Assembly (NCBI GenBank): GCA_033557465.1
Contig: CM066033.1
Location: 230,456,109 to 230,520,108 of the forward strand
Direction of reading: 5' to 3'
Length of the DNA stretch: 64,000 nt
From: Ichthyophis bannanicus
Lineage: Eukaryota; Chordata; Amphibia; Gymnophiona; Ichthyophiidae
Below the pieces are notes generated by a model. The model saw only the letters and a list, made by a program, of their open reading frames with translations. It ran no database searches and was not told the DNA's origin. The number at the start of each line of letters is the position of its first letter. The stretch's first letter is position 1. Positions 19,230 through 31,442 of this stretch are shown here, one piece after another. The position numbers and the translations under genes are program-made.

Positions 19230-20081
19230 ATGGCGTCTTTAAAACCAGCAAGGTTAGAATTTCCGGCGCCCACAGGCCAAGCGTCCAAACGCCAAAAGCA
19301 TGATGCGGCCTCCCCGCAAAAGGGAAAACCGGAGCACGAGGCAACGGAAGGCGTGCGGGAAATCCTCTCAGAGCTGCGAAAGATGAAGGAGATGATGGAG
19401 AGTAATGCCGAGATCCTGTCCCAAGTGCAGGAGGAACTTCACACGGTACGCGAGCAACTGAGTGGGATGGATGAGAGATTAGTGAAAGTGGAGGCCCTAG
19501 TCCAAAAGCACGAGGGGATGCTGTTACAGGTAGGCCCTTTGGCGAAAAGAGTTACTTCATTGGAAGCGCAGCTGGAAGAGCAGAGTAACAGATCACGGAG
19601 GAGTAATATACGGGTGATTGGACTGCCAGAGGGAGTTGAAGGGAACGATCCGATTGGCTATATGGAAAAAATGCTACCTGATCTACTCCAAATTAAATTT
19701 GTGGCTCCTTTTGAAATTGAGAGGGCGCATCGGGTTCCCTTAATGAGCACGGCTCAAGCGAAGCGCCCGCGACCAATGCTGATTAAAGTTTTGCGTCATC
19801 CCCAAGTTCTACAAATCATGCAAGTGGCTAAACAGCGGACTTCTATACAACTCAATGGCAGCCGGATTGCCTTTTTTCCAGACCTGTCCAAGAAGACGGT
19901 GGACCGGCGTCGGGAGCTATTGGAATGCAGGCCTTTATTACAAAAGATCCAGGCACGCTATGGACTGTTTTATCCTGCTAAGATGCGAGTCACTGTGGAT
20001 AATGTTACCAGAAACTTTGATAATGCTACAATGCTCAGATCTTTCCTACATGACTACTCCCGGATGGAAGTGAGCCGTTGA
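19230..20081 (+). CDS. L1 ORF1 protein (RNA-binding, coiled coil + RRM)
   Basis: 283 codons, intact. Residues about 1-45 are basic and disordered. About 45-120 form a coiled coil (VREILSELRKMKEMMESNAEILSQVQEELHTVREQL). At about 125 the motif SRRSNIRVIGLPEG opens the RRM; ERAHRVP and PRPMLIKVLR follow. The C-terminal domain (GSRIAFFPDLSKKTVDRRREL, then YPAKMRVT) matches the L1 ORF1 C-terminal fold. The protein would trimerise, bind the L1 transcript and act as a nucleic-acid chaperone. The next ORF starts about 420 bp downstream, as in two-ORF L1/Tx1 elements. Confidence 0.9.
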   Translation: MASLKPARLEFPAPTGQASKRQKHDAASPQKGKPEHEATEGVREILSELRKMKEMMESNAEILSQVQEELHTVREQLSGMDERLVKVEALVQKHEGMLLQVGPLAKRVTSLEAQLEEQSNRSRRSNIRVIGLPEGVEGNDPIGYMEKMLPDLLQIKFVAPFEIERAHRVPLMSTAQAKRPRPMLIKVLRHPQVLQIMQVAKQRTSIQLNGSRIAFFPDLSKKTVDRRRELLECRPLLQKIQARYGLFYPAKMRVTVDNVTRNFDNATMLRSFLHDYSRMEVSR

Positions 20082-20503
20082 CTGTGCAGATCCGGCGATG
20101 CTGTCTACAATAATGCAGGTCGTGTGACTCTCTGAAGCTTTCAGGATCTGATATCTATTGTTGGACCCTTTTAGGGTGCTGGGGGTGCAGTCGGGCCTGT
20201 TAAACCTTAGGGACCTTATAACAACCTTAAGTCCCCTATTGATAGTATTTTCTAGTGACTCTAGTTTTGATAGATGAGGAAAGTTCAGGGAAGAAAGGGA
20301 TGGGTATGGAATGTAAAGGGGATAACTGCAGGGGGGTGGGCCTGGGTGGTTTGATCGCTAAGGGGGGTACTCCACTATACAAGGGGGTTTAATGGTTATA
20401 GTTCTATATGTTGGAAGGCTATATGTACAATGTTTGTATAGTACTAAATGTATGATGTGTAGGCGCTTGGTGATGCGTGTGACCCCAGGAACAGGGGCTA
20501 TTA

Positions 20504-23500
20504 ATGATGGCAAAGAGGGATCTTAAATTTTTGTCATTGAATGTCCAGGGCATTAACAACCCCATTAAACGCACGAAACTTTTAGTATACTGTCAGAAAC
20601 AAGGAGCAGATATTGTGTACATGCAAGAAACGCACTTGACTTTAGCTGAATCCTGCAAAGTTCATAATGGTATTTATCAGAATGTTATCTCAGCTCCTGC
20701 GATGAAAAAGAAAGGGGGTGTGCTTATCCTGATTTGGAGAGCTCTACAACCCATCGTTCGAGAAACCAGATGTGATCCCATTGGCAGATGGGCCTGGGCA
20801 CATGTGCAGATTGGGTCCGAGGAGTATCTTTTAGTGACCGTCTATGGTCCCAACAATGAAGATCCAGTGTTTTTCCAGCACCTTGCGACCGAAACAAGGA
20901 TGCCAATTTCTGTACCTATGGTGCTTGGGGGAGATTTAAACGTCCTGTTGGATCCCCTGCTAGATCGCGCTCCCTATCGGCCTCAAATTAAACCCAAAAC
21001 GTATGGGGCATTGCAAGGATTTATGGAAACCTTTGATCTTGTAGATCCATGGAGACTCCTTCACTCCAACGCTCGAGAGTATACTTATTATTCTATGCCG
21101 CACCATACGCAAACTAGGATTGATTATTTTCTTATTCCTAAGCAACTGATGTCGAGGCTATCTAGTGCAGAGATCTTGCCCAGAACCATATCAGATCATT
21201 CCGCCATAATCCTGACATTGGAGGGCTATACTAGGGGACAGGCGAGTGCGAGATTCCGAATGGATAAAGCCTGGCTTGAGGATGAGCAGTTCTTAGAGCA
21301 TGTGCGGACATGTCTCACTATGTATCTGGATTGCAATAAGGTCGATGACACGCCCGGGTGGGCATGGTGGGAAGGCTTAAAGGCAACTCTTAGAAGCTAT
21401 ATCACCACCTATGATATTCAGCAGAAGAAATTGCGGAAAGAGAAACTTCGGGATCTGCAGACTTCAATTGGAGTCGGGGAGAGGCTGCTTGTCAAGAATG
21501 CGGATCCGCTGATTTTGCTTAGACTGCAGCGCTTGCGCTACCATTATAATGCTATTCTGAGTGAAGAAGCTAAGACCCAGTACCATATGCGGAATAGTAC
21601 TTATTACTATGAGTGCAACCGTGCCAGTCCTCTTTTAGCACGATCCTTACGGACGACTCAGCCATCTAGCCGTATTACGGGCTTACATGCTAAGCAAGAC
21701 CACTTGCTAGTGAAAGATGAGGATATCTTGGGAAGATGCAGGGAATTCTATCAAGACCTATATAAATCTGAAGTAATATGGAATGAGGACGCTTTTCAGC
21801 GCTTGACTGCTAATATTCAAGGTCCTAAGTTAACTCCTCAGCAGGCGGGAATGCTGGAGGCTGAGATTACATGTGCTGAAATTGAGGCAGCGATATGCCA
21901 GTTGGCCAAGGGGAAAGCCTGTGGTCCCGATGGCATTCCATTGGAATTTTACCTTGCCTTCTCTGCCCTTCTTGTCCCAGAGCTGCAAACTTACTACAGT
22001 CGCCTAAATGCGGAATACCCTGATATTGGTGCACTTGCCGAGGCCACTATTGTCATACACCCTAAGCCGGGTAGAGACTCTCAACGAATTGAAAATTACC
22101 GACCTATATCGCTTCTCAACGCGGATTATAAAATCTATGCTAAAGTTTTGGCCAACAGATTAAATAAAGTGTTGAGCTCCCTAATACACCCGGATCAATC
22201 AGGCTTTATGTCTGGACGGTCGACTGTGGATAATGGAAGACTGCTAGCTCATGTGCTATTGGAGTCTCACAAAACCACTTCCCCAATTGTGGGGTTGGCC
22301 TTGGATGCGGAAAAGGCCTTTGACAGAATAGAGTGGGCCTTCCTCTTTCGAGCTCTAAGATGGTTTGGATTTCAGGGGTGTTTTTTGCAACGAGTTCAAC
22401 TACTATACTCTCAACCCACTGCAAGAATATGGGCAAATGGGATGATGTCTGCTGCCTTTCAACTATATCGGGGCACTAGGCAAGGATGCCCATTATCGCC
22501 ATTACTTTTTAATCTTGCCCTTGAACCCCTAAATTTATGCATTCGCCAGCAAGATAACATCAGGGGCATTGAGATACATGACCGACATTACAAACTCTCG
22601 GCGTATGCCGATGATCTGCTTATTTTTGTGGAACCGCAATCTCTTGATCCACTGCTACAAACTATAGCAACTTACTCGAACGTCTCAGGCTACAAATTAA
22701 ATCTAGCTAAAACTGTCGTGATTCCATTTAACCATCTGGTAGCTGTGGATATGCTTGATAAGTTTCCGTTTAAAGTGGAAAAGAGTCATTTCAAATATTT
22801 GGGGGTGGAATATTGTACTACCCTACCAGACACTGTGACGCATAATGAGGCACACTGTGAAAAGTTGGTAAGAGAATATATACATAAATGGAATCCCCTT
22901 CATCTGACATGGTGGGGCAGGCTTGAAACTATCAAGATGGTGATTGTCCCCAAGGTCACTTATATTTTAAGCATGATACCGGTCCTATTCTCCTCACGAT
23001 TTTACAAGGCAGTGAGCAAGCTTTTATTAGCTTTTCTATGGCGTAATAAAACTCCCGAAGAGCTCATTGGAAACTTAAACTGGCCAAGAAATACGGTGGA
23101 GTGCAGTTCCCGGATCTCCACTGGTATCATATAGCTACTCTTCTGCGCCATGGGAGCCGGTGGAGTGATTTAGATCTTGATCCTAACGACCCACATTGGT
23201 TACATATAGAAGCAGCTGTTTGTAGACCGCTCCCACTGTCTGCATGTATTGGGGCGGCCAGCCTTAAAGAATGGGAATCTAATACAGTAATCAAAGCTAC
23301 CCTACAAGCATTTCAACTACTCCAGAGTTCCGTCATGGACTGGAAGAGATATGCCGTGGACACCCCTCTTTGGTTGAATCCCGGATTTAAGATAGCAGGG
23401 AAATCTTTTCTGTGGCCTCTTTGGCTCCAGCATGGAATCTCCACGATTGGACACTTGGTCATTGGAGATAGATTTAAGACTTTTTCAGAATTAAGCCAAG

Positions 23501-24276
23501 AATTTGGGCTTCCTCGCAGTGGCCTATTCCAATGGTGTCAGTTGCGCCACTGTTTGGGGAAAGCCGAAGTGATACCAGCTGGATTGCCAACTTCCACTCC
23601 GTGGAGGCTGAAAGTTGTTGAGCTACGGGAAGGACAACAAATTGTCTCGAAAATAGTCTCCATATTGCGAGACGGACAGGTAAAGACATGTAGAAGTGTG
23701 CAATCCATCTGGGAAGAGGAAGTGGGTTGTATGGAAGACGAGGAGGATTGGTTCTACTTCTGGCAACATCAAATCAGGATAGCCTGTTCTGCCCCTTTGA
23801 CGCAAACGCTCTTTTTTCTGGCGCATCGGGCCTATCTGACTCCAGTTAAAGTCGCGAAATGGCAGGACCCCGCTAACAATCTCTGTTGGTCGTGTAAAAT
23901 GGAACCAGGCACTCTGGAACATATGCTTTATGGCTGTATCAAGCTGAAAAGATATTGGAGACAAATATGGGACAGAATAGCCTTGTTATTGGGGTTACAG
24001 ATACCCTTAACATTCCGAATAGTTATATTCCGTTCCAGGGCAGGAATACCGGGACTACTGGCAAAAGACTGTGGCGAATTAGATTTGCTGCTTGGACTCG
24101 CTTTGAAAACTTTGCTGAGCCATTGGAAGAATTTTGATCTCCTATCGTTTGAGCATTGGTGGAACATGCTGTGTACCCATCGCAAATATGAGCACCTTTA
24201 TGTTAGTCAACATCCCTATCTTTCGCCACGACTGATGAAGTGGCGGGCTCTGGACGCCAAGATTATAACGACATAG
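20504..24276 (+). pseudogene. L1 ORF2: endonuclease and reverse transcriptase, one frameshift
   Basis: About 1257 codons in two frames (20504-23134 and 23101-24276). The APE endonuclease covers about residues 8-240: LSLNVQGINN, MQETHL, GGDLNVLLDP, SDHSAIILTL. RT covers about 450-750: KACGPDGIPLEF, YRPISLLNADYKI, DQSGFMSGRST, ALDAEKAFDRIEW, GTRQGCPLSPLLFNLALEPL and the intact catalytic box YADD. The frame shifts by one base at about 23055-23075, between FLWRNKTP and LAKKYGGVQFPDLHW. The second part holds the C-terminal Cys motif (CWSCKMEPGTLEHMLYGC). One event separates this from an intact gene, so it is recently dead unless the indel is a sequencing error. Confidence 0.92.
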
Positions 24277-24538
24277 TTCCGGGAGTTCACGCGCATCACC
24301 GAGTGACCTGATTAGAATTAATTTGGAATTTACTGTAATATCTAGCGGTTTTCTTCTAGGTCCAGAAGGTTTATTTGTCTGTACATGGATCCACAACAAT
24401 AGATACTTGATGTACTTATAGCCAGTTCTATATGTTATGATGTTTTTGTATATTCATACTTTGGTTTGTATATGTTTCTTTGTTGGAAAATGATAAATAA
24501 ACTTGTTAAAAAAAAAAAAAAAAAAGATATGCACACGC

Positions 24539-25985
24539 AGCTTACAGACATATGTATCTATAGAGAAGTATATATAAATATATACATACATGTATATAGA
24601 TGTCTAAGATAAATGTCTGCAACTAAGCAAATAGAGATATGCCTATAAGAACATTCACATGGGAGATGTGAAGGATAAAGATTCATCTAATAACAAGAAG
24701 GTGGAACCTACTTGAGAAGATATATAGAGAATCTATTCCCCCTGGCTAAGATGGTGCAGGAATGCCATCCAGTGGAATAACCAGGATGGTTGCGTGAAAA
24801 ACAGAGGATAATATCAGTCTGTAAACAGCAAGTCAGGGGTCCTATAGAACTCTCGCATGGTAAATGGACAGAAAACGCATAGGATGAGATACCAGGTTGA
24901 CCCACTTGAGGAACAAGGGGGGAGGGGTATCATGCGTTGTTAAATTAAATATGTGCTGTCCATGAAGGATTAGGATACCATGAGGACAAGCTGCAAGGAA
25001 AAAGAGCATATTTCCTATAGAAACTGGGTAAGTCTTTAGACTGTCACAGAGAGAAGGCTTATGTCCTTTATTAAAAGGAAACAGAAGGGTGTAAAGAACC
25101 CCTACAGTCATGAGGAATGACTGAGGAAGCCTTTTTCAACCATATAGGATAGTAATTAGAGAAAAAATCCCCATGCTCTCTAGCAAGGGCCCATAGTGGA
25201 AAGCTTCTCAGTAGGATTGCAGAGAGCACTATGCAGGAGAACTGGGAAATAAAAGTGGCTATTGGAGGAAACCAGCTGCCACCTCAGTTATGCTGCCAAT
25301 TCCAGAGATTTGGAGATGACAGAAAAGAAGCGATAAGGATTTTCCAAGATAGATGAGCACTATCTTGGAAGCACTACTAAGACCAGAAAAAGTAGTGGAA
25401 GAGAAGACTGGAACTCGTAGAAAGTACCAGTAGTCCAATCACTGGAACTCTTGCATGGGCAGCTGCTGAATAGAACAGCCGAGAGAATCCTTCTGTTTGT
25501 AACAGAGAGAACAGACAGAAGAAGAGGAGAAAATCCTGATCATGTCTGATGAGCTGCCCAATGAAAGCAGGGAGGTAACTCCAGAGAAAACTCTACACTG
25601 GAAAGGAAAGGAAGACTAGAAAGGCTAAGAAAGCCTTCCAGTCGTATAGTACCCCTCGTACAGGGGAAGCCCTGGAAACGAGGGTAAAGAAAAATAGGAG
25701 CTGAAGGGAGACTTGCTATATGGTAAGTCTGTAGAAGGAAAAAATTCATGGTGGTACAGGGAAACTATCATGAGATAGTTGGCAAACCGCTCTGCATGGT
25801 AGGAAGAGGAGGAAACCCTGTGACCCACAGACATGAATCTCCTGACAGCTCAGCCTACCTGAGAGCAAGTGGATGTCCTGGAAACAGGAATCCAAGAGTA
25901 GAGTTTGAAATGAAAAAACAGTGAAAAAACTTCTGCTGAGAAGAAGTGAACTGTATGTTATAAGAGATCCATTGGAACCCCATTG
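24539..25985 (-). pseudogene. Decayed pol-derived segment of element B (right part)
   Basis: No usable ORF. At 25172-25225 (CTCTCTAGCAAGGGCCCATAGTGG to GCAGAGAGCA) it matches the RNase H stretch of element 1 at 1136-1186 (CTCTCTGGCGAAGGCCCATAG to CGACAGAGAGC). Around it the sequence is collinear with element C (31610-32180 and 32970-33610) and, less closely, with element D (60515-60650). Confidence 0.7.
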
Positions 25986-25989
25986 AGGG

Positions 25990-27970
25990 TTAATTTTCCT
26001 GGCTTGAGTTTGGATTATTCAGACCAGGGCGAGGTTTCCCTTGTTTGAGAACATCTGTATGATGGGCAGGAGAAGAATAAAACCTTCTTCTTTTAGGGAA
26101 AGAAGGTTTGGTAGGGCATTTTCTACCTACTGGGGAAGGAGAAGGCTTAGGATAGCCCTCAGAAACAGGGAAGTCAGTGGAGCAATGAGCAACCTGACGT
26201 AAAGACTCCCTATTGAAGAGATTTTCTCCAGTACAAGGAGTATTACCCAGTCTTTGTTGTGCCCATCTGTTCAAGTCTGAAGCTTGGAGCCAGGCTTTAC
26301 GTCGTGCCCCTATAGCTATAGCAGAGGTTCTGCTAACAGACTCAAAAGAGTCAAGGGAAGCACGAGAAAGAAACCAAGATATATTTTGGCTATGACTAAG
26401 AAGTAAGGAATAGTCTGCAGCCTTGGGCTCTGATAGAAAAGCAGTCAAAAGAAATAATTTCTTTGTGACCTCCTGAAGGGATAGACTCATATAAAAAATA
26501 TATGAGAGAATCCTTGTTGCCAGCATAGATGTTTGGAAGGTTTGACGTCCAAAAGCATCCAGTGTTCTACAAGCACGACCTGGCGGATAAGAAGAATGCT
26601 TCTTCTTGCTTTTTACCTTCCTCATTGCTGATTCCACTACAATGAAATGATGGGGAAGTTGAGTCTTTTGAAACCCTGGAGAGGGGGGCACCTGATACAG
26701 AAGATCAGTTGCTGTAGAAGGTGAGGAAACCCTTAAAGGTGTTTCCCATATTCTCAGAAGAAGATCCTGCAAAGAAGGATGTAAAGGAAGCATTATATTT
26801 TCCTTTTCCCCAGAAGAGCCTTGTGTAGGATCATAGCCAGGGATAGGATTAGCAAGGAATGTAGCCATGTCAAGGAGAAATTTCTGAAAAGAAGGATCTC
26901 CAATGGGAACCATCCCTGGACAGGCTAAAGTTGAAGAACTAGCCTGGGCACCGGAGGATGTACTGGTCCGGTGCAGAAAAGGAGCCCTAATGGATGGATA
27001 CTGGTACTGGCGGTTATGACTTGAGACAGTCAGTACTGCATCGTCCATGCCAGGTATCGACTCCAAACTAGGCATAGAAAGGAGCAATTCTGGTGAAAAG
27101 GGCATGGAAGTAGTTGGTCCCGATGTTACTGCAGGAACCGGCATCGGTACCGATACCGGTAGCTGTGCCGGAATCGGAGGCGATACCGACATCGAAGCAG
27201 TCATCGGAGGCTGCTCAAGCGGTACCGAGGCAACCAAAAACCCTTGGTGAGTATCGATACCGCGCATCCGAAATCGGTAAGAGTCGGTTCCGAGACGCGT
27301 CGGTAACCCAGTCTTCCAGACTAGATATCAATTCCAGACTCGGCATCGAAGGAAGCGAGTCTATCGATGCATATCTGGAGGGTACCGGCGTAGGTGGTTG
27401 TATCGGCGATACTGGAAAGTCAATCTGGGATGTATCGATCGGTCCCGAAGGTACCGAGAACGCCAGATGACGATCCCTGGTGAAGAGTAGATCACTCAAC
27501 ACCAGTGCCGATGCCGGGGTATCGGTACCGCTCGAAGCGGATGCCACCACCAAGCATGGCTCAGGTATGTTCTGTGAGGGGTGAGCCCCAGGAACAACCT
27601 GAAACCCCTGAAAGGCTTTGGAGACCGAAGACTCCCGCCGGAGTTTTGAAGCCAATAGGGTCTTGAGGGCAAGGCCAGAGCCGTCATCATGCTTGACATG
27701 AGACCTACCACTCAAGGATTGGCTAGTCTTAACAGACTGTTTGTGGGTTACCTGATCCTGTAGAGAAGAAATGGTCGGTGCTCTGACACTGGAAGGGAAC
27801 TCGGTATCGAGGGAAACTCGAAATGGAAAATCTCTTCTCATAAAATTGTAGCCTAATGGCTCCGGAGGAAAAGGGTCAGGACCCAAACAGGTTAGACACC
27901 AGTTATTGGAGTCTAAAAAGAAAACTGTATTTCCACAGTTAAGGCACTTCTTAGGAGAAGAAGGCTCCAT
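25990..27970 (-). pseudogene. DIRS gag-like gene, element B (frameshifted)
   Basis: Starts MEPSSPKKCLNC at 27970, with CxxC pairs (CLNC, then WCLTCLGPD). The frame breaks near 27215-27267 and continues to 25990. The middle carries two copies of the module around PSMPSLEsIssLEDWV (27312-27357 and 27041-27086). The C-terminal half keeps the conserved track PPSPGFQKTQLPHH, GRQTFQTSMLATRILSYIFYM, RRKAWLQASDLNRW and NTPCTGENLF. It is related to the gag of elements 1 and 2 but forms its own branch with C and D. It is broken by at least one frameshift. Confidence 0.85.
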
Positions 27971-28125
27971 GATGGAGAGGCCTTACAGGCCCCAAAACTT
28001 TAAGACAGAAACTGAGGGAAAAACTCTCCCTGAGTTTGAGAAAAGAAAAGAAAAAAACCCACCGGCGGTACCGGTGGAGGCAGGAAAACAGCCGCGACCA
28101 CAAGAAAACAAGAATTAAAGAAAAA

Positions 28126-28279
28126 CATTTCTGCGGTGACAGGAGGACGTCCTGATGGCTCCGCGGAAAAACGAAAACTGAGGAGAGACAGTTGGAAAGG
28201 CGGGAAGGCGTTCCCGCGCAGGCTCCGTCGGTACCGACGTACCATATCTGAAGACTCATTCCTGCTTGTTCCTGGAGAT
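28126..28279. repeat. Right terminal repeat of DIRS element B, internally shortened
   Basis: TCTGCGGTGACAGGAGGACG, CTCCGCGG, GGCGGGAAGGCGTTCCCGCGCAGGCTCCGTCGGTACCGACG and CATTCCTGCTTGTTCCTGGAGAT. Compared with element C (36055-36259), about 55-60 bp between GGCGGGAAGGC and GTTCCCGCGCAG are missing. Confidence 0.82.
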
Positions 28280-28942
28280 AGTGCCAGATCTGTCCAACGA
28301 CAACTTGTGGATGAATTCAAACTCATGGCCAGAAGACCTGCCAAGAAGCCTATGATGACCAGGAAACAAATTGCTGCCCACATACAGTTTTGTAGCAAGA
28401 TGAAAGACAAATCTGCTGAATGGTGGGAGAGGGTAATGTTCACAGATGAAAGTATATTTCAAGAAGTATGTGGGAGAGGTTACAATTACATCCGTCGACC
28501 AGCAGGCGAGAGACTAAATCCGAAGTACACGATCAAGACTGTTAAACACCCACCATCGGTCATGGTATGGGGTGGTATCTCGGCGAATGGACGATGTGGC
28601 CTGCACATTTTTGAGAAAGGTGAAAGAGTAAATGCTTCAAAATACATATCCGTGCTGAATAGTAAAGTTAAAATACACATGAATGTTTCTGGCACAACTA
28701 TATTTCAGCAGGTCTTGGCACTGCGCCACACTACAAAAACAATCAAATAATGGTCCGTGGACAACAAGATCAAACTGCTACCAAGTTGGCCATCAAACTC
28801 TCCAGATCTCAATGTAATTGAGAACTGTTGGAATCTTATGAAGAAAAAGGTGGCAGCACACCGTCAAACTTCAGAAGCAGATTTAAAGGACATACTCATG
28901 TATGGGTCAACGAAATCACTCCGGCATACTGTACAACGCTAG
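28280..28942 (+). pseudogene. Tc1 transposase, C-terminal catalytic part (dead)
   Basis: Resumes with SARSVQRQLVDEF, the second HTH, then the DDE domain. FTDESIF carries the first Asp. The second Asp position reads FQQVLALRHTTK, with Val where Asp is expected (FQQD). SPDLNVIENCW carries the final Glu. A frameshift lies near 28745-28757 between HTTKTIK and the WPSNSPDLN segment. With one catalytic residue lost and the gene split by element B, it cannot be active. Confidence 0.85.
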
Positions 28943-29163
28943 TTAACAGTATGCCTACAAGAATCCAGGCTGTGTTGAAAAATCATGGACACCCTATCAA
29001 ATATTGACACATATATTGTTTCCTGAATAAAACTTTGAAAATGACATATATATCTTTGGTTCTTAAAGCTTTTGACCATGAAAGTGACAATAACACGTAC
29101 TTTTCTAATAAAATTCTGATATTTTGGACTCTATCTTAATTTTTGGGCTAATGGGATCCTGTA

Positions 29164-30125
29164 GCAAAGAGGGAGGAGGGGAAGGAGGGTAACCCTTTTA
29201 GGGAGTTTACTAAGGCTATGTGGTTGAGGGTCAAGGGGCAACTTCGGGGTGGGAAAAGATAGTCAAAGGAAACACATATTATGGGTATGGGAGATTTCCA
29301 GCCTGGATGAGAAGGAGGGATCTATAGGAATGGGGCGGTAAGGGTTTAAGGAGGTTAGGGCAAATAGTTAATAAAAAAGGAGAGATGTGTAGTTTTGCAA
29401 AGCTCCAGGAAGGATACGGGCTGAAAGGAAAATATTATTATGCATACATGCAACTTGAGCATTATATACGAACCAGAGGGGTACGAGAGGATATGAGGAA
29501 GGAAGATACCAGGTTTGAGGCACTCATGAGGCCTATGGGATCCAGGAAGGGTGTAATAGCAAAGTTATATGCAGAACTGATGTCAAGGGAAAAGGGGGAG
29601 ATAAAGGGGCAAAAGTGGTGGGAACAAGTAATGGGAGGGGAATGGGATATAAAACGATAGCAAAACATATACAAGTGGTCTAAAAGATTGGCGCCAGGAA
29701 TAGCTTATCTAGAAAACAGTCTGAAAGTATATCATCATGTGTACTGGACACCTTGGAAATTAAGGGTGATAAATAAACAAGCCACGGGGGAGTGCTGGAG
29801 GCTGTGTGGTGGAAAAGGAGATTTAAGGTATATTGTATGGGACTGTCCAAAAATACAGAGGATGTGCCAGGAGTTAGAGAACAGCATATATGAAATGGTT
29901 AAAGTGAAAGTAATATTGAAGCCTACCATGGTTATATTAAATGAAATGCAGGAAGAGGGGGATAGAAATCTACAAATGATGATAGGATATTGTATTGGGG
30001 CAGAGAGAGGGGAGATAATGGCCCAATGGAGGCAGGTGGAAGCACCTACCATACAAGATATAATGAAAAGAATAGAATGGCTGTGGTATATGTGTGAAAT
30101 AGCAGCGTACAAGCAGCATAAAATA
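29164..30125 (+). pseudogene. L1 ORF2 C-terminal fragment (outer L1, after Tc1)
   Basis: The ORF2 tail is in two open pieces (29385-29660 and 29688 onward). FAKLQEGYGLKGKYYYAYMQL matches the L1 motif for the region after the thumb, and CWRLCGGKGDLRYIVWDCPK gives the Cys-rich C-terminal motif. The last residues (WLWYMCEIAAYKQHKI) run into the left terminus of DIRS element C at 30126. The true end of the L1 continues at 36260. Confidence 0.75.
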
Positions 30126-30393
30126 AAGCACAGTTACTTACCTGTAACAGGTGATCTCTGGGAACAGCAGGAATAAGTCTTCACATATGGGTACATCGGT
30201 ACCGACGGAGTTTGCGCGGGAACGCTTCCCAGTGTCCAATCAAAGAGCTTTTGGAAGCATCCCACCACGCCTGCGTGCTGCCTTCCCGCCTTTCCCAACT
30301 GCCTCTCCTCAGTTAAGTTTTAAAGCTGAGACAAAGAGAGAGAGAGGAAAGGAAAAATAGATAGAAATACAACTCCTGGGGAGGTGGGTGGGT

Positions 30394-30490
30394 TGTGAAG
30401 ACTTATTCCTGCTGTTCCCAGAGATCACCTGTTACAGGTAAGTAACTGTGCTATCTTCAAGAACAAGCAGGAATGAGTCTTCACATATGG
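30394..30490. repeat. ICR of DIRS element C
   Basis: GTGAAGACTTATTCCTGCTG to GTAAGTAACTGTG is the reverse complement of the left end (30126-30185). CTATCTTCAAGAACAAGCAGG onward is the reverse complement of the right end, with two changes. Confidence 0.85.
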
Positions 30491-31349
30491 GGACTCCCAA
30501 GCTAAGATGCCTGGAGTCCCAGCATGTTATACGTTGGAACATGCTATCCCGCACAACACCAGGCATCCTGAGGATGGAGGGTAGGAGTTGAAGAAAGAAA
30601 GGTGCTGTGGAACAGCTAACCTAGCATAGGACTGCAGACAAGGAGTCCATGTGCGGATGATAATTATCATCAATGATATTGAAAGAAATATTGCAATATG
30701 GACCTCCCCTAACAGGATTACACAGTGGTAAGGAGGTTCATGGGATCTACTGGGGAACCCAGTAGAGGAACCTCAAGGAGGACCTCACTGTGAAGTGGAG
30801 GTAATAAACCTGTTAGGTAAAAACAGTGGAGGTCAGAATCCTGAAAGGTAAGAGGGGACCCCGGTAATAACTGGGGTAGTACCAAAAACGGTGGGTCTTC
30901 AGCGGAAGGCTTTATGATAAAAGCCGAACTCTTTTGGCGACAGAGTGGCTCACCCTTGGGAGCAAAAAGAGAAGGCCGACCGGATTGTACAAACAGGCAC
31001 AGTCCTTGTGGGAGGAAAAGGTATGGAAACCCCTTGTATCCCAAAAGAAAGGACAAACGCCTGAGGCGTTAGAGCCTGTGATTAGCTGAAGATCCGCAAT
31101 GTCTCTCCTAACTGGGGTCAGCTAGGAGAGATACTGGAACATGGAGAGCTTCAGAGGTACCTAAACCTTAAGGTTATGGTGGAAGTTGTTAACTACCACA
31201 AAAGTGGTTGTGAGTGTGGAACCCCAAACATGCTGGATAGCATAGGTATGGGTAAAGCCCATCTGTCAGAATCATATAGCTATATGAGCCTGGACAGTCA
31301 GGTAGATAAATGCAGGATACCTATCTACCGATAGTAAATATCTCGACAG

Positions 31350-31442
<93 letters not shown>

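Larger units (their letters stand above)
19096..24523 (+). mobile_element. Young, nearly full-length L1/Tx1-type LINE inside element B
   Basis: A perfect 15-bp target duplication AAGATATGCACACGC flanks it (19081-19095 and 24524-24538). It has a GC-rich 5' UTR, two ORFs in order, AATAAA at about 24494 and an A-tail. Element C has the matching undisturbed region (31468-31480, GGCATAAAATACACAC), which gives the pre-insertion state. With a perfect duplication and one visible coding defect, it is the youngest layer of the nest. Confidence 0.93.
17830..28279 (-). mobile_element. Non-autonomous DIRS, element B (gag remnant, no pol or YR)
   Basis: Left terminus AAGCACAGTTACTTACCTG at 17830; right terminus CCTGGAGAT at 28279. 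The internal complementary region (18094-18190) contains the reverse complement of the left end joined to that of the right end, the DIRS signature. About 5.4 kb of its length is a later L1. The rest is about 5 kb: left terminus, decayed pol-derived sequence, a frameshifted gag and the right terminus. There is no RT or YR reading frame. Confidence 0.88.
17321..29161 (+). mobile_element. Tc1/mariner transposon, split by DIRS element B
   Basis: Inverted ends CAGTAGTGGCCAAAAAATTAAGG (17321) and, on the other strand, CAGGATCCCATTAGCCCAAAAATTAAG (29161) are flanked by TA at 17319-17320 and 29162-29163. Without element B the unit is about 1.4 kb, normal for Tc1. The L1 ORF2 on either side matches once the Tc1 is removed. 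Confidence 0.85.
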
